A DNA stretch of 64,000 nucleotides from Methylobacterium sp. E-005 (GTDB lineage Bacteria; Pseudomonadota; Alphaproteobacteria; Rhizobiales; Beijerinckiaceae): positions 62,001 through 126,000 of the forward strand of contig NZ_JAKSYG010000240.1 in assembly GCF_022829725.1 (NCBI RefSeq), written 5' to 3'. This document shows positions 1 to 11,225 of the stretch, piece after piece. The notes beneath the pieces are model-generated. The model was not told the DNA's origin and did not search any database. It was given only the letters and a program-made list of their open reading frames with translations. Each line of letters opens with the position of its first letter. Within the stretch, counting starts at the first letter, position 1. A program made the position numbers and the translations under genes.

Positions 1-80
1 GGTCCGCGCCGAGCGATAGACCGGGCCATGGCGGTGCCATAGACAGCTCATCAGCACAGCATCTGTGACGTGAAGGACCG

Positions 81-986
81 ATGCCCCGCCCCGAGATCAA
101 CCGCGCCGGCGAGATGGACGTGTTCGTTTGCGTGGTCGAACAGGGCGGGTTCTCGGCGGCCGCGCGGACCCGACGGATGACGCCCTCCGCGGTAAGCAAG
201 CTCGTCGCCCGGCTGGAGGCGCGGCTCGGCACCCGGCTGGTCAACCGGTCAACGCGGGCCTTCCAGCTCACGCCGGAGGGCTGCACCTTCTACGAGCGGG
301 CGACCCGGATCCTGGCCGATATCGCGGAGGCGGAGGGGGCCGCGCGGGCCGGGGAGCAGCCGGTCGGCCGGATCCGGCTCACGACCAGCGCCTCATACGC
401 CACACACGTCCTGGCGCCGAACCTGCCGGACTTCCAGGACCGCTATCCGGGCGTCACCCTCGATCTCGTGCAGACCGACCGGGTCGTCGATCTCCTGGCG
501 GAGCGGACCGACGTGGCGGTGCGCGCCGGAGGGTTGAAGCAATCCCAGCTCGTCGCGCGCAAGCTCGGGGAGACCGGGATGGTGATCGTCGGCGCGCCGG
601 CCTATCTCGACCGCTTCGGCCGACCGGAGACGGTGGCGGATCTCGACGGCCACAACCGGCTCGGCCTGGGCTACGTCCGCACGGTCGAGGGCTGGCCGAT
701 GCGGCAGGGCGAGGCCACGGTTCTCGTACCCGTCACCGGGCGCGTGCAGGCGAGCGACGGCGAGGCGCTCCGCCAGTTGGCGCTGACCGGCAACGGGCTC
801 GCGCGGCTCACGCGTTTCACCGTGCGGGCGGACATCGCGGCCGGCCGCCTCGTCCCGGTCCTGGAGCCGCTCAATCCCGGGGACCGGGAGGCCTTCCACG
901 CGGTCCATGTCGGCCAGGGCGGCCCCGTGCCGGCGCGGGTGCGCGCGCTCCTCGACTTCCTCGCCGAACGCGGCCGCGTCTCATGA
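81..986 (+). CDS. LysR-family transcriptional regulator
   Basis: A 301-residue protein of normal LysR length. An N-terminal winged helix-turn-helix (about residues 12-70, including GGFSAAARTRRMTPSAVSKL) is followed by a periplasmic-binding-protein-like effector domain (about 92-295). Family members bind DNA as tetramers and respond to a small-molecule effector. The ATG at 81 sits after a short purine run; Met12 is an alternative start that still keeps the whole helix-turn-helix. The usual divergent target gene lies outside the window, so neither effector nor target can be named. It converges on the O-antigen-ligase-like gene. Confidence 0.9.
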   Translation: MPRPEINRAGEMDVFVCVVEQGGFSAAARTRRMTPSAVSKLVARLEARLGTRLVNRSTRAFQLTPEGCTFYERATRILADIAEAEGAARAGEQPVGRIRLTTSASYATHVLAPNLPDFQDRYPGVTLDLVQTDRVVDLLAERTDVAVRAGGLKQSQLVARKLGETGMVIVGAPAYLDRFGRPETVADLDGHNRLGLGYVRTVEGWPMRQGEATVLVPVTGRVQASDGEALRQLALTGNGLARLTRFTVRADIAAGRLVPVLEPLNPGDREAFHAVHVGQGGPVPARVRALLDFLAERGRVS

Positions 987-1002
987 ACGGTGCGACCGGT
1001 CC

Positions 1003-2328
1003 TCAAGCCGCCGCCAGGGCGTAGCGCGTGCGCAGGCGCAGGCCGAACACCGCCATCATGAATAGGCAGCAGGTCGCGTTGTTGCCGTTCCACAGCACCG
1101 TCTCGAACGAGGCCGAGACGAGGCCCAGGAACCACAGCCTGAGAAACAGCATCGTCTCCGCGTCGAGCCGGCCACCGCCGGCCACGCGCTGCAGGTCGCG
1201 CACCGGCGCCAGCACGAAGGCCGCCACGGTCAGCACCAGGAACGGCAGGCCGCCGATCAGCGCCGTGTCGAGATAGGCGTTGTGGGCGTGATCCACCGTG
1301 TTGACCCAGGTCAGCTCCTCGGAGCCGGCATACATGGTCCGCTCGGTCATCCAGAACGCGCCGATCCCCCAGCCGCGCCAGGGGCGGATCAGGATGTTGT
1401 CGATGGCGAACTGCCAGATCTCGCTGCGCCCGGTGAAGGTCGCGTCGGTCAGCAGCGACCCGACCGCCTCCTGGATCGGCGGAATCAGCACCGAGCCGAT
1501 GGAGACCAGCGAGAACCCGACCACCGGGCCGAGCAACAGCAGGCCCCGGGCAAACCCGCCTTTCAGCACCTGACAGAGACCCGTCACGCCGAGGATCACC
1601 GGCAGCAGCAGGATCGCGGTCTTCGAGCCGCTCGCCAGCAGAAACCCGGCTGCCAGCAGCACGATGGCCCAGCCGAGGAACCGGCTGGCGGCGGTGGCGA
1701 CGTAGAGGCCGACGATCACAAGGATCACCATGGCGGCCCCGGCCTCGTTCTTCTGCGGGAAGATCCCGCGCCAGAGGCCCGGATGGCTCGGGTCGGAATT
1801 GACGTCGAAGGCCGAATGGATGGCGAGGTTCGGGACGAGGGCCACAGCCAGATAGGAGGAGAGCACGATCACCAGGGCCGCCCCGGCCAGACTCAGGGCC
1901 AGTTGCCGTGGGGACCGGGCAACAATGAGGACGCCCGCCGAGAGCATCGCGGCGATCACGAACAGCGCCAGCCGGCGCAGCGACAGGCTCGGCTCGATCG
2001 AGAGCAGCGTCGTCAGGCCGAGCCAGAGGGCGCAGAGCAGGAGTGGCCGGGTCAGCAGCGGCTGGAGGTGTCGCACGCCGATCCGGCGGATCGCCAGCGC
2101 CATGGCGGTGCCGGCGGCGAGGAACAGCACCTGGGTCAGCAGGCTCCCATCCTCGGAGGCCGCCAGGATCGAGCGGTCGGACAGGTCCTTCAGCCAGACG
2201 TGGTTCCAGAGCAGGACGAAGACCGCCCCGTTGAGGAGCACGCGCACCACGTCCGGCACGTCGCGGCCCGCGAGGCCGCGCCGCCGTCCGTCAGCCGGGA
2301 TGCCGATCGCTGCGTCCGCAGAAGCCAT
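1003..2328 (-). CDS. O-antigen ligase / ExoQ-like polysaccharide polymerase membrane protein
   Basis: About 441 residues with ten or more hydrophobic segments. A large loop carries a DHAHNAYLDTALIGG segment, matching the Wzy_C/O-antigen ligase pattern in which a periplasmic His takes part in glycan transfer or polymerisation. Family members join or polymerise lipid-linked glycans at the periplasmic face of the inner membrane. The ATG at 2328 is preceded by GGAA about 6 nt upstream; a GTG at 2340 would add four residues. No glycosyltransferase genes lie next to it, so the role (O-antigen ligation or exopolysaccharide polymerisation) is open. Confidence 0.8.
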   Translation of the reverse strand: MASADAAIGIPADGRRRGLAGRDVPDVVRVLLNGAVFVLLWNHVWLKDLSDRSILAASEDGSLLTQVLFLAAGTAMALAIRRIGVRHLQPLLTRPLLLCALWLGLTTLLSIEPSLSLRRLALFVIAAMLSAGVLIVARSPRQLALSLAGAALVIVLSSYLAVALVPNLAIHSAFDVNSDPSHPGLWRGIFPQKNEAGAAMVILVIVGLYVATAASRFLGWAIVLLAAGFLLASGSKTAILLLPVILGVTGLCQVLKGGFARGLLLLGPVVGFSLVSIGSVLIPPIQEAVGSLLTDATFTGRSEIWQFAIDNILIRPWRGWGIGAFWMTERTMYAGSEELTWVNTVDHAHNAYLDTALIGGLPFLVLTVAAFVLAPVRDLQRVAGGGRLDAETMLFLRLWFLGLVSASFETVLWNGNNATCCLFMMAVFGLRLRTRYALAAA

Positions 2329-2396
2329 GTCGTGTTCCACCGCCGAGCCTACGACACTCGCGGTCCCGGCCGAGCGCCCGGGTCATCCCACCCTTT

Positions 2397-2512
2397 CCCC
2401 TCATCCTGAGGTGATGGAGCGCAGCGCAGGCCTCGAAGGAGCCCTCCAGGGATCACGCGGCTGGCTGGAGGGCTCCTTCGAGGCCCGCTTCGCGGTCACC
2501 TCAGGATGAGGG
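2397..2512. repeat. Long imperfect palindrome, REP-like intergenic element
   Basis: Two arms face each other in the 328-bp gap between minus-strand genes. The outer 18-bp CCCCTCATCCTGAGGTGA is repeated inverted at the other end. An inner 21-bp block around CCTCGAAGGAGCCCTCCAG is also repeated inverted, with about 14 bp of loop. The unmatched middle of each arm is GC-rich. CTCATCCTGAGG...CTCGAAGGA elements are widespread between genes in Methylobacterium, Bradyrhizobium and relatives (established knowledge). There is no coding potential. The rest of the gap, about 2513-2656, shows nothing recognisable. Confidence 0.85.
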
Positions 2513-2656
2513 GATTGGATGAGACGTTCGTCGCTCCCGTCTGGGACGGCGTGGTCAGCCGCAGCTGCATCTTAGACCGGGGCGCGGCCCACGCGATGGC
2601 AAATCAAACGTCGCACCCGGCGATCGCGCGATAACCTTGACGAAGGGCTGCTGCGC

Positions 2657-3559
2657 TCAGCGCCGCATCGTGTACTGCGACCGGCCGGCCGATTGCCGCA
2701 TCAGGAAGGACGCCATCTCGGCGAGTTCCGGCGCCTTGGAGCGGAAGGTCACCGACAGGGCGAGCAACGTGTCCTTGTGGTCGAGGCCGGGATAGAGTCG
2801 CTCCTGCACCGGCACGTGCTCGGCGCGCAGCTTTGACGCGAGGCTCACCGTGTGGCGGGGCTTCACCACCGTGTCGGCATCGCCCGACGCCAGGAAGGCG
2901 GGGGGCGAGAGCGGTCCCACGAAGCTCCCCGGCTGGGTCGCCGCCTGATCGGGCGCCTTGCCGAACACCTTGATCGTCGTGTCCTGATCGAGCGGCAGGA
3001 AATCGTACGGGCCGGACAGGCCGGCCACCGCCTTGATCACCTTGGGATCGACGCCCGCCGCGGTGACGTAGCGCGGGTCCAGACCGAGCATCAGGGCGTT
3101 GTAGGCGCCGGCGGAATGGCCGGCCAGCACGATCCGGCGCGGGTCGCCGCCATAGGCCGCGATGTTGTCGCGCACCCAGGCGAGCGCCGCCGCGCCATCT
3201 TCCAGGAAGCCCGGGAAGGCGGTCTCCGGGTAGAGCCGGTAATCCGGCAGCACCGTGACGAAGCCCTGCGCAGCGAGCGCGTGCCCGACGAAGGCGTAAT
3301 CGTCCTTCACACCGCTCTGCCAGGAGCCGCCGTAGAAGAATACCAGAACCGGGGCGTTCTCAGCGCCCGCCGTGGGAACGTAGACGTCGAGGCGCCTCCG
3401 GGGACCTTCACCGAAGGGCTGGTCCTTCGCGGCGAGGCGCCCGCCGGGATCGCGCGGGCCGATCGCGTCGAACAGGGCCAGCGGCGAAGCGGCGTTGATA
3501 CCGAACGCCGCGAGCCCGAGGCAAAGCAGGCTGACCAGCGCGGTGAGGAGTCGTGTCAT
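2657..3559 (-). CDS. Exported alpha/beta hydrolase (carboxylesterase-like)
   Basis: A 300-residue protein starting MTRLLTALVSLLCLG, a signal peptide or membrane anchor. The hydrolase_3/BD-FAE-type fold follows: an oxyanion segment FFYGGSWQSG near residue 95, the nucleophile elbow GHSAGA near 148, a late Asp (SGDADTVV) and a catalytic His (GLDHKD). Such enzymes cleave carboxyl esters; the substrate is unknown. The frame stays open upstream for 45 more codons, but those overlap the neighbouring transglycosylase gene and would hide the signal peptide, so the ATG at 3559 is preferred. Confidence 0.85.
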   Translation of the reverse strand: MTRLLTALVSLLCLGLAAFGINAASPLALFDAIGPRDPGGRLAAKDQPFGEGPRRRLDVYVPTAGAENAPVLVFFYGGSWQSGVKDDYAFVGHALAAQGFVTVLPDYRLYPETAFPGFLEDGAAALAWVRDNIAAYGGDPRRIVLAGHSAGAYNALMLGLDPRYVTAAGVDPKVIKAVAGLSGPYDFLPLDQDTTIKVFGKAPDQAATQPGSFVGPLSPPAFLASGDADTVVKPRHTVSLASKLRAEHVPVQERLYPGLDHKDTLLALSVTFRSKAPELAEMASFLMRQSAGRSQYTMRR

Positions 3560-3642
3560 ATCCCATCCGGTTATCGCGACCGGCCCATACGGCACCGCGC
3601 TCGGGGCGGATTGATGACGGCGGCGCGGCAAAGCGCGGAAAA

Positions 3643-4557
3643 TCAGGTCCGCAGCACGAAGCAGGCGCCGCCGACCTTCCGGATGCGGCCGCACAGGTCG
3701 TCGGCGGCCTGCCGGCTCTGAGCCGGGATGCGGATGCGGTAGAAGGCCCGGGTGCCGCGGTTGCGCAGGCGCGTCCCGATGATCATCGGCCGCACCTCAC
3801 CGATCACGCCCGCGTAGGTGTTCCGGGCGCGGTTGAAGCTCTGAAGTGCGAGCGCCTTAGAGAAGTTGCCGGCGAGCTGGATGCCCCAGGGCGCGGCCGG
3901 CCCCTCGTTGGGCCCGAGGGCGAAGCGGTCGCCGCGGGACGGGATGCGCAGGCTGGCGGTGACCTGCAGGCAGGTCTGCGGCGCCGGCTTGGCGTCTTTT
4001 GTTTCCTTGGCCTCCGGCTTTGCGGGCGGACCGCCCTCCGGGAACTCGATCGCCTTGGCGGGGCCGGTCCGCCAGTCGTCAGCCGGCCGTCCCGTGATGG
4101 CGGCCACGTAGGCGCGGGTCTCTTCCGGCAACCCGCCATCGCCCGCGAGCCACTTGCTCACCCGGCCGGCGCCGCCGTTATAGGCCGCCGCCGCAAGGCC
4201 GAGATTGCCGAACTGGCTCTTCAAATCGGCCAGCAGGTGGGCGGCGTGCGGGATCGCCTGCTCGGGGTCGAACGGGTCGAGGAGCCCGCGCTCCCGGGCC
4301 GTGCCGGGCATGAACTGGGCGACGCCCTGTGCGCCCGCGGGGCTCACCACGCCGACGCGAAAGCTGCTCTCGCGCCAGATCAGGCGCGTCAGGAACGGGA
4401 TGGGCAGGTTCCGGGCCTTGGCGGAGTCGTCGATCAGGCGGCAGAGCGCCTGCTCCACGGTCTCGGTTGCCCCCTCGGAGGGGACAGCGAGAGCCGGCCG
4501 AGACGAGACAAGGAGAAGGGCGAGGAGAGCGGCGCGGCGCAGGCGTGAGCTGTTCAC
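3643..4557 (-). CDS. Lytic murein transglycosylase (SLT domain) with C-terminal SPOR-like region
   Basis: A 304-residue protein with a GTG start and N-terminal signal peptide (MNSSRLRRAALLALLLVSS). The SLT/goose-lysozyme-like domain spans about residues 35-150: IWRESSF carries the catalytic Glu, followed by GAQGVAQFMPGTA and AAAYNGGAGRVSKWL. The C-terminal 70 residues, ending CGRIRKVGGACFVLRT, look like a SPOR-type peptidoglycan-binding fold. The enzyme would cleave glycan strands in the periplasm to give 1,6-anhydro-muropeptides. It lies 83 bp upstream of the esterase on the same strand. Confidence 0.9.
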   Translation of the reverse strand: MNSSRLRRAALLALLLVSSRPALAVPSEGATETVEQALCRLIDDSAKARNLPIPFLTRLIWRESSFRVGVVSPAGAQGVAQFMPGTARERGLLDPFDPEQAIPHAAHLLADLKSQFGNLGLAAAAYNGGAGRVSKWLAGDGGLPEETRAYVAAITGRPADDWRTGPAKAIEFPEGGPPAKPEAKETKDAKPAPQTCLQVTASLRIPSRGDRFALGPNEGPAAPWGIQLAGNFSKALALQSFNRARNTYAGVIGEVRPMIIGTRLRNRGTRAFYRIRIPAQSRQAADDLCGRIRKVGGACFVLRT

Positions 4558-4627
4558 ACCGGGGTTGTAGCGGCCTTCGGTTGCGGATCAATTGATGCGG
4601 GTGGCGGCATGAGATGTAGACGCTCCG

Positions 4628-6007
4628 CTATACAGCCGCCCCGTCGGCCGCCCAGGCCGGCGCATCGTCCCCGAGGCGGCGCGCCGCCCGCGCCCAGTGC
4701 ATCGGTGCACCCGTTATCTCCACCGGTGGCCGCAACCGCCGCGCCGGTCCCCACGACGTCGCCTCGACCGCCGGCGCCAGATCCTGCGGCGACACGGCGG
4801 AGCAGGGGGCCTCCGGTTCCGCCGCACCGGCCTCGACCAGCAACGCCGCCGTGCGGGCAAGGGAAAGCCGCGCCCCGCCGCCGGTTCCGTCCGCGAGCCG
4901 CCGTGCCAGCAGCCGGAGCACCGCCGCCGCCATCATGTAGCCGGTGGCGTGGTCGAGGGCCTGGACCGGAAGGGGCACCGGCTTGGCAGCCTGCTGCCAG
5001 TCCCGACCGGCCTGCGCGATGCCGGTGCTCATCTGCACGAGGCTGTCGAAGCCGCGCCGTCCGACCCACGGACCGGTCCAGCCATAGGCATCGAGACAGA
5101 CCTCGACGAGGCCCGGCGCCCGGGCCCGCCGGGCCTCCGCACCGTATCCGAGCCCGTCCAGGGCCCCGGGCCGATAGCCGTGGACCAGCACGTCGGCCCC
5201 CGCGAGCAGCGCCTCGAACGTCGCCCGATCGGCCGCCTGCCGCAGGTCGAGCCGCGCGCAGCTCTTGCCCAGGGTCATCTCCGGCTCGATCGGGGCCTCG
5301 TTCCATGTGGGCGGATCGAGCCGCAGCACATCTGCCCCGAACCCGGCGAGGAAGCGCGTCGCCACCGGCCCGGCGATCACCCGCGTCAGGTCGAGCACGC
5401 GCAGGCCGGCGAGCGGTCGCCCGGGCCGGGGGGCCCAGCCCGAGCCCGTCCGGTCGCCACCCGGACCGACATGGACCAGCGGCTCGGCCGCGACCGCACG
5501 GCCCTGCGGATGCGCCGCCCAGTCGGCGCATCCGCGCATCTCGGCCGCACCGCCGCCCTCGGCGACGATTGCTTCCTCCAGCTCCCCCTTGGCCCAGCCC
5601 GACACCGCCCGCGCCATGCCGACGCGATCCGCCTGCGGACCGAGCACGCGCTCGGCCGCCGCCCGGTGATGCGGCGCGTTGGTGTGGAGGCGGATCCAGC
5701 CGTCCCGGGTCTCGTAGTCGCCCGCGACCGGATCCCAGGGATCCGGCACGGGCCAGCCCTCCGGCTGCAGCGACCGCGCGAACCAGAATGAAGCGAGCCG
5801 CCGGTCCACGGTCACCGGGCCGGTCAGCCCCGCGACCTCCGCAAGCGCCAGCGCGGCCGCCCCGAGGGAGCCGGCGGCGAGATCACTGACGGCGAAGATG
5901 GAGGGCAGGGCGCCGGTCCCAGTGACGTGCAGATGGTCGAGCGCGTCAGGCGGTCCGTCGAGGGCCTGCCAGATCCGGGCCGCGAAGGCGTGGGCGCCAG
6001 CCGTCAT
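4628..6007 (-). CDS. CaiB/BaiF family III CoA-transferase
   Basis: 459 residues. Family III CoA-transferase features are LRVLDLTRVIAGPVATRFLAGFGADVLR (residues about 195-225, start of the main domain) and a GFDSLVQMSTGIA segment holding the probable catalytic Asp. The N-terminal 190 residues look like a second, partial CaiB-like half, so the protein is longer than the usual 400 residues. These enzymes move CoA between carboxylic acids. No neighbouring pathway genes give the substrate. It is divergent from the ABC ATPase with a 93-bp gap. Confidence 0.85.
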   Translation of the reverse strand: MTAGAHAFAARIWQALDGPPDALDHLHVTGTGALPSIFAVSDLAAGSLGAAALALAEVAGLTGPVTVDRRLASFWFARSLQPEGWPVPDPWDPVAGDYETRDGWIRLHTNAPHHRAAAERVLGPQADRVGMARAVSGWAKGELEEAIVAEGGGAAEMRGCADWAAHPQGRAVAAEPLVHVGPGGDRTGSGWAPRPGRPLAGLRVLDLTRVIAGPVATRFLAGFGADVLRLDPPTWNEAPIEPEMTLGKSCARLDLRQAADRATFEALLAGADVLVHGYRPGALDGLGYGAEARRARAPGLVEVCLDAYGWTGPWVGRRGFDSLVQMSTGIAQAGRDWQQAAKPVPLPVQALDHATGYMMAAAVLRLLARRLADGTGGGARLSLARTAALLVEAGAAEPEAPCSAVSPQDLAPAVEATSWGPARRLRPPVEITGAPMHWARAARRLGDDAPAWAADGAAV

Positions 6008-6100
6008 GCCGATCTCCCGTGCAGTCCACCGTCAGTCGGGCGGAGCTTCGTCGCAACAGGATAGACTAGGGCCTCCGGCCCGGCGCGCTATAAGGACGTC

Positions 6101-7738
<1,638 letters not shown>

Positions 7739-7740
7739 CC

Positions 7741-8961
<1,221 letters not shown>

Positions 8962-8969
8962 GAGGACCT

Positions 8970-9161
8970 ATGCGGGACGACGACGACCGGCCGCGCAAGG
9001 CCGTGTCCCACGAGATCGGGCAGCCGCTGGATACCCTGTCGCTCTCGGACCTCGACGAGCGGATCGGGCTGCTGCGGGCCGAGATCGCCCGGATCGAGGC
9101 GGCGCGGACGGCCAAGCAGGCGGCGCAGGGGGCGGCCGACGCCTTCTTCAAGCGGGGTTGA
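8970..9161 (+). CDS. DUF1192 family small protein
   Basis: 63 residues. The alphaproteobacterial DUF1192 pattern is clear: an acidic start (MRDDDDRP), then LDTLSLSDLDERI and a helical LRAEIARIEAARTAKQAA that would form a short coiled coil. The function is unknown; family members are often near cell-envelope or metabolic genes. Its AGGAGG ribosome binding site overlaps the end of deoB, and its stop lies 3 nt before the kinase gene start, so it belongs to the same transcript. Confidence 0.85.
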   Translation: MRDDDDRPRKAVSHEIGQPLDTLSLSDLDERIGLLRAEIARIEAARTAKQAAQGAADAFFKRG

Positions 9162-9164
9162 GGC

Positions 9165-10451
9165 TTGGACCGGACCGAAACGCTGGCCGCCCTGCGGCGC
9201 GGCGATCTCGCCGGCGCGCGGGAATTGCGCCTGCCCGATGGGCTGACCGAGGTGCCCCGGGAAATCTTCGCGCTCGCCGACACGCTGGAGGTTCTGGACC
9301 TCGGCCGGGGCAGCCTGACCGACCTGCCGGCGGATCTCGGCCGGTTGCGTCACCTGCGGGTGCTGTTCGCCTCGGGCAACCCGTTCCCGCGCCTGCCGCC
9401 GGTGCTGGGCGACTGCCCAACCTTGAGCCAGCTCGGCTTCCGCGGCTGCGGCATCGAAGCGGTGCCGGCGGAGTCGCTGCCGCGCGACCTGCGTTGGCTG
9501 ACGCTCACCGACAACCGGATCGAGACTCTGCCGGCGGCCCTCGGGGAGCAGCCGCGCCTGCAGAAACTGATGCTGGCCGGCAACCGGATCGCGGCCTTGC
9601 CCGACAGCCTGTCGGCGGCCGACAACCTGGAACTGATCCGGCTCGCCTGCAACCGCCTTGAGGCGCTGCCGTCCTGGCTGATGCGCCTGCCGCGCCTCGC
9701 CTGGATCGCCTATGCGGGCAATCCCGCGGAGCCCGCGACGGAGCCCGCTCCGTCGGTACGGGTGCCCTGGGTGGAACTGGTGGTCGGCGACCTGCTGGGG
9801 GAGGGGGCCTCAGGCCGGGTCCATCAGGCAGCTTGGCGCGGCGAGGCCGTGGCGCTGAAGCTGTTCAAGGGCGCGATGACGAGCGACGGCCTGCCCGCCC
9901 GCGAGATGGAGGCCTGCCTCGCCGCCGGCACCCATCCGGCGCTGACCGGGGCGCTCGGCCGGCTCGACGGCCATCCCGATGGGGCCGAGGGGCTGCTGCT
10001 GCGGCTCCTGCCGCCGCACTGGCACGTTCTGGCCGGGTCGCCGAGCCTCGCCAGCTGCAGCCGCGACGTCTACGACCCCGATCTCCGGCTCGATCCGGAA
10101 CGGACGGTGCGGATCGCGCGCTCCATCGCGGAGGCGGCGGCCCACCTGCACGGGCGCGGCCTGATCCACGGCGATCTCTACGCCCACAACACGCTCTGGG
10201 ACGCCGACACCGGCGCGGCCGTGCTCAGCGATTTCGGCGCCGCCTCGGCGCTTCCGGACGGGCCGGCCGGCGCGGCGCTGGCGCGGATCGAGGCGCGGGC
10301 GATGGGAATCCTGCTCGGCGAGCTCCTCGACCGCTGCCCTGCGCCGCCGGAGGATCTGCGGGCGCTGGAAGGCGCCTGCACCCAGCTGGATCCCGCAGGG
10401 CGGCCGGGCCTCGCGGAAGTCGCGGCAGCGCTGGGGCGGATCACGGCCTGA
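9165..10451 (+). CDS. Leucine-rich-repeat / Ser-Thr protein kinase fusion
   Basis: 428 residues with a TTG start, 3 nt after DUF1192. Residues about 40-185 hold six or seven leucine-rich repeats (LPxxLxxLxxLxxLxLxxN type, e.g. LRWLTLTDNRIETLPAALG). Residues about 203-425 form a eukaryotic-like kinase: glycine loop GEGASGRV, VALKLF Lys near 229, HGDLYAHN catalytic loop near 333 (Arg of HRD replaced by Gly) and SDFGAAS near 355. All residues needed for phosphotransfer appear present. There is no membrane segment, so it should be cytosolic. LRR-kinase fusions occur in scattered proteobacteria; substrates are unknown. Confidence 0.85.
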   Translation: MDRTETLAALRRGDLAGARELRLPDGLTEVPREIFALADTLEVLDLGRGSLTDLPADLGRLRHLRVLFASGNPFPRLPPVLGDCPTLSQLGFRGCGIEAVPAESLPRDLRWLTLTDNRIETLPAALGEQPRLQKLMLAGNRIAALPDSLSAADNLELIRLACNRLEALPSWLMRLPRLAWIAYAGNPAEPATEPAPSVRVPWVELVVGDLLGEGASGRVHQAAWRGEAVALKLFKGAMTSDGLPAREMEACLAAGTHPALTGALGRLDGHPDGAEGLLLRLLPPHWHVLAGSPSLASCSRDVYDPDLRLDPERTVRIARSIAEAAAHLHGRGLIHGDLYAHNTLWDADTGAAVLSDFGAASALPDGPAGAALARIEARAMGILLGELLDRCPAPPEDLRALEGACTQLDPAGRPGLAEVAAALGRITA

Positions 10452-10471
10452 GCCTCGCGGCCGTCAGCACC

Positions 10472-10487
10472 CGGGCGGCGTCGCCCG
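10472..10487. terminator. Possible bidirectional hairpin between convergent genes
   Basis: CGGGCG-GCGT-CGCCCG forms a 6-bp all-GC stem in the 42-bp space between the kinase and isochorismatase genes, which converge here. There is no T-run, so intrinsic termination would be weak. It could equally be a chance hairpin in GC-rich DNA. Confidence 0.35.
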
Positions 10488-10493
10488 ACGGTC

Positions 10494-11093
10494 TCAATCC
10501 GTGATATCAGCCTGCCGCCGCGCCACAACGGCGAACAGGTCGCCGAGGGCGGCGAGGCTCGCGGCCTGGATCTGGGCGGCGGGGACGACCGAGCCGTCCG
10601 GCCCGGGCAGGTCCCGCGTTGCCGTGGTGGAGGCCACGACGGTCGGACGGAACCCGAGATTGAAGGCGCTGCGGGCGGTGGAATTGACGCACATATGCGT
10701 CATGAAGCCCGCCAGGACGACATCCTTCACGCCCGCCGCCTCCAGCCGCGCCTGAAGGTCGGTACCGACGAATGAGCTCGGATAGCTCTTGGTGATCACC
10801 GGCTCGTCGCCCTGCGGCGCCACCTCGGGGCTGATCTGGCCGATCGGCGCGGTCACGTCGTAGGGCGAGCCCGGCCCGGCATCGTGGCGGATGTGGAAGA
10901 TCGGAATGCCGGCCTGTCGCGCCCGGGCCAGCAACTGCGCCGCCTCGCGGATCGCGGGCTCCACGCCGTCGAGGCGCATGATCCCGTCGCGGTAGGTCTG
11001 CTGCAGGTCGATGAGCACGAGCGCCGAGCCCGTCAGGGCGGCCGGCGCTGGGTTCAGGCCCGACAGGCCGCGCAGGGTTGCGAGTTCGGACAT
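10494..11093 (-). CDS. Isochorismatase-family cysteine hydrolase
   Basis: 199 residues. The cysteine-hydrolase triad is in place: Asp29 in ALVLIDLQQ, Lys102 in VITKSYPSSF and Cys125 in THMCVNSTA. The preceding cis-peptide segment (GFMTHM) is typical. Members hydrolyse isochorismate, nicotinamide or other amides and ureas; nothing here fixes the substrate. The ATG at 11093 has GGGAGA about 8 nt upstream. The frame is open for 29 further codons upstream but these are Arg-rich and lack a ribosome binding site. Confidence 0.88.
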   Translation of the reverse strand: MSELATLRGLSGLNPAPAALTGSALVLIDLQQTYRDGIMRLDGVEPAIREAAQLLARARQAGIPIFHIRHDAGPGSPYDVTAPIGQISPEVAPQGDEPVITKSYPSSFVGTDLQARLEAAGVKDVVLAGFMTHMCVNSTARSAFNLGFRPTVVASTTATRDLPGPDGSVVPAAQIQAASLAALGDLFAVVARRQADITD

Positions 11094-11225
11094 CCGGCGT
11101 CTCCCAGGGCGCCGCTCAGGAACGGCGGCGGCCATTGCATTTGTGCCGGATTCTACACCGCGCCGACGGATCGGCACCACCCGTCAAAGGTGTACCGTAG
11201 ACCCGCGCGATGCGATGGCGTCGTC

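Noticed and set aside
2397-2512. Palindrome as a transposon end
   Set aside because: No transposase, no target duplication visible; it fits a dispersed intergenic repeat better.
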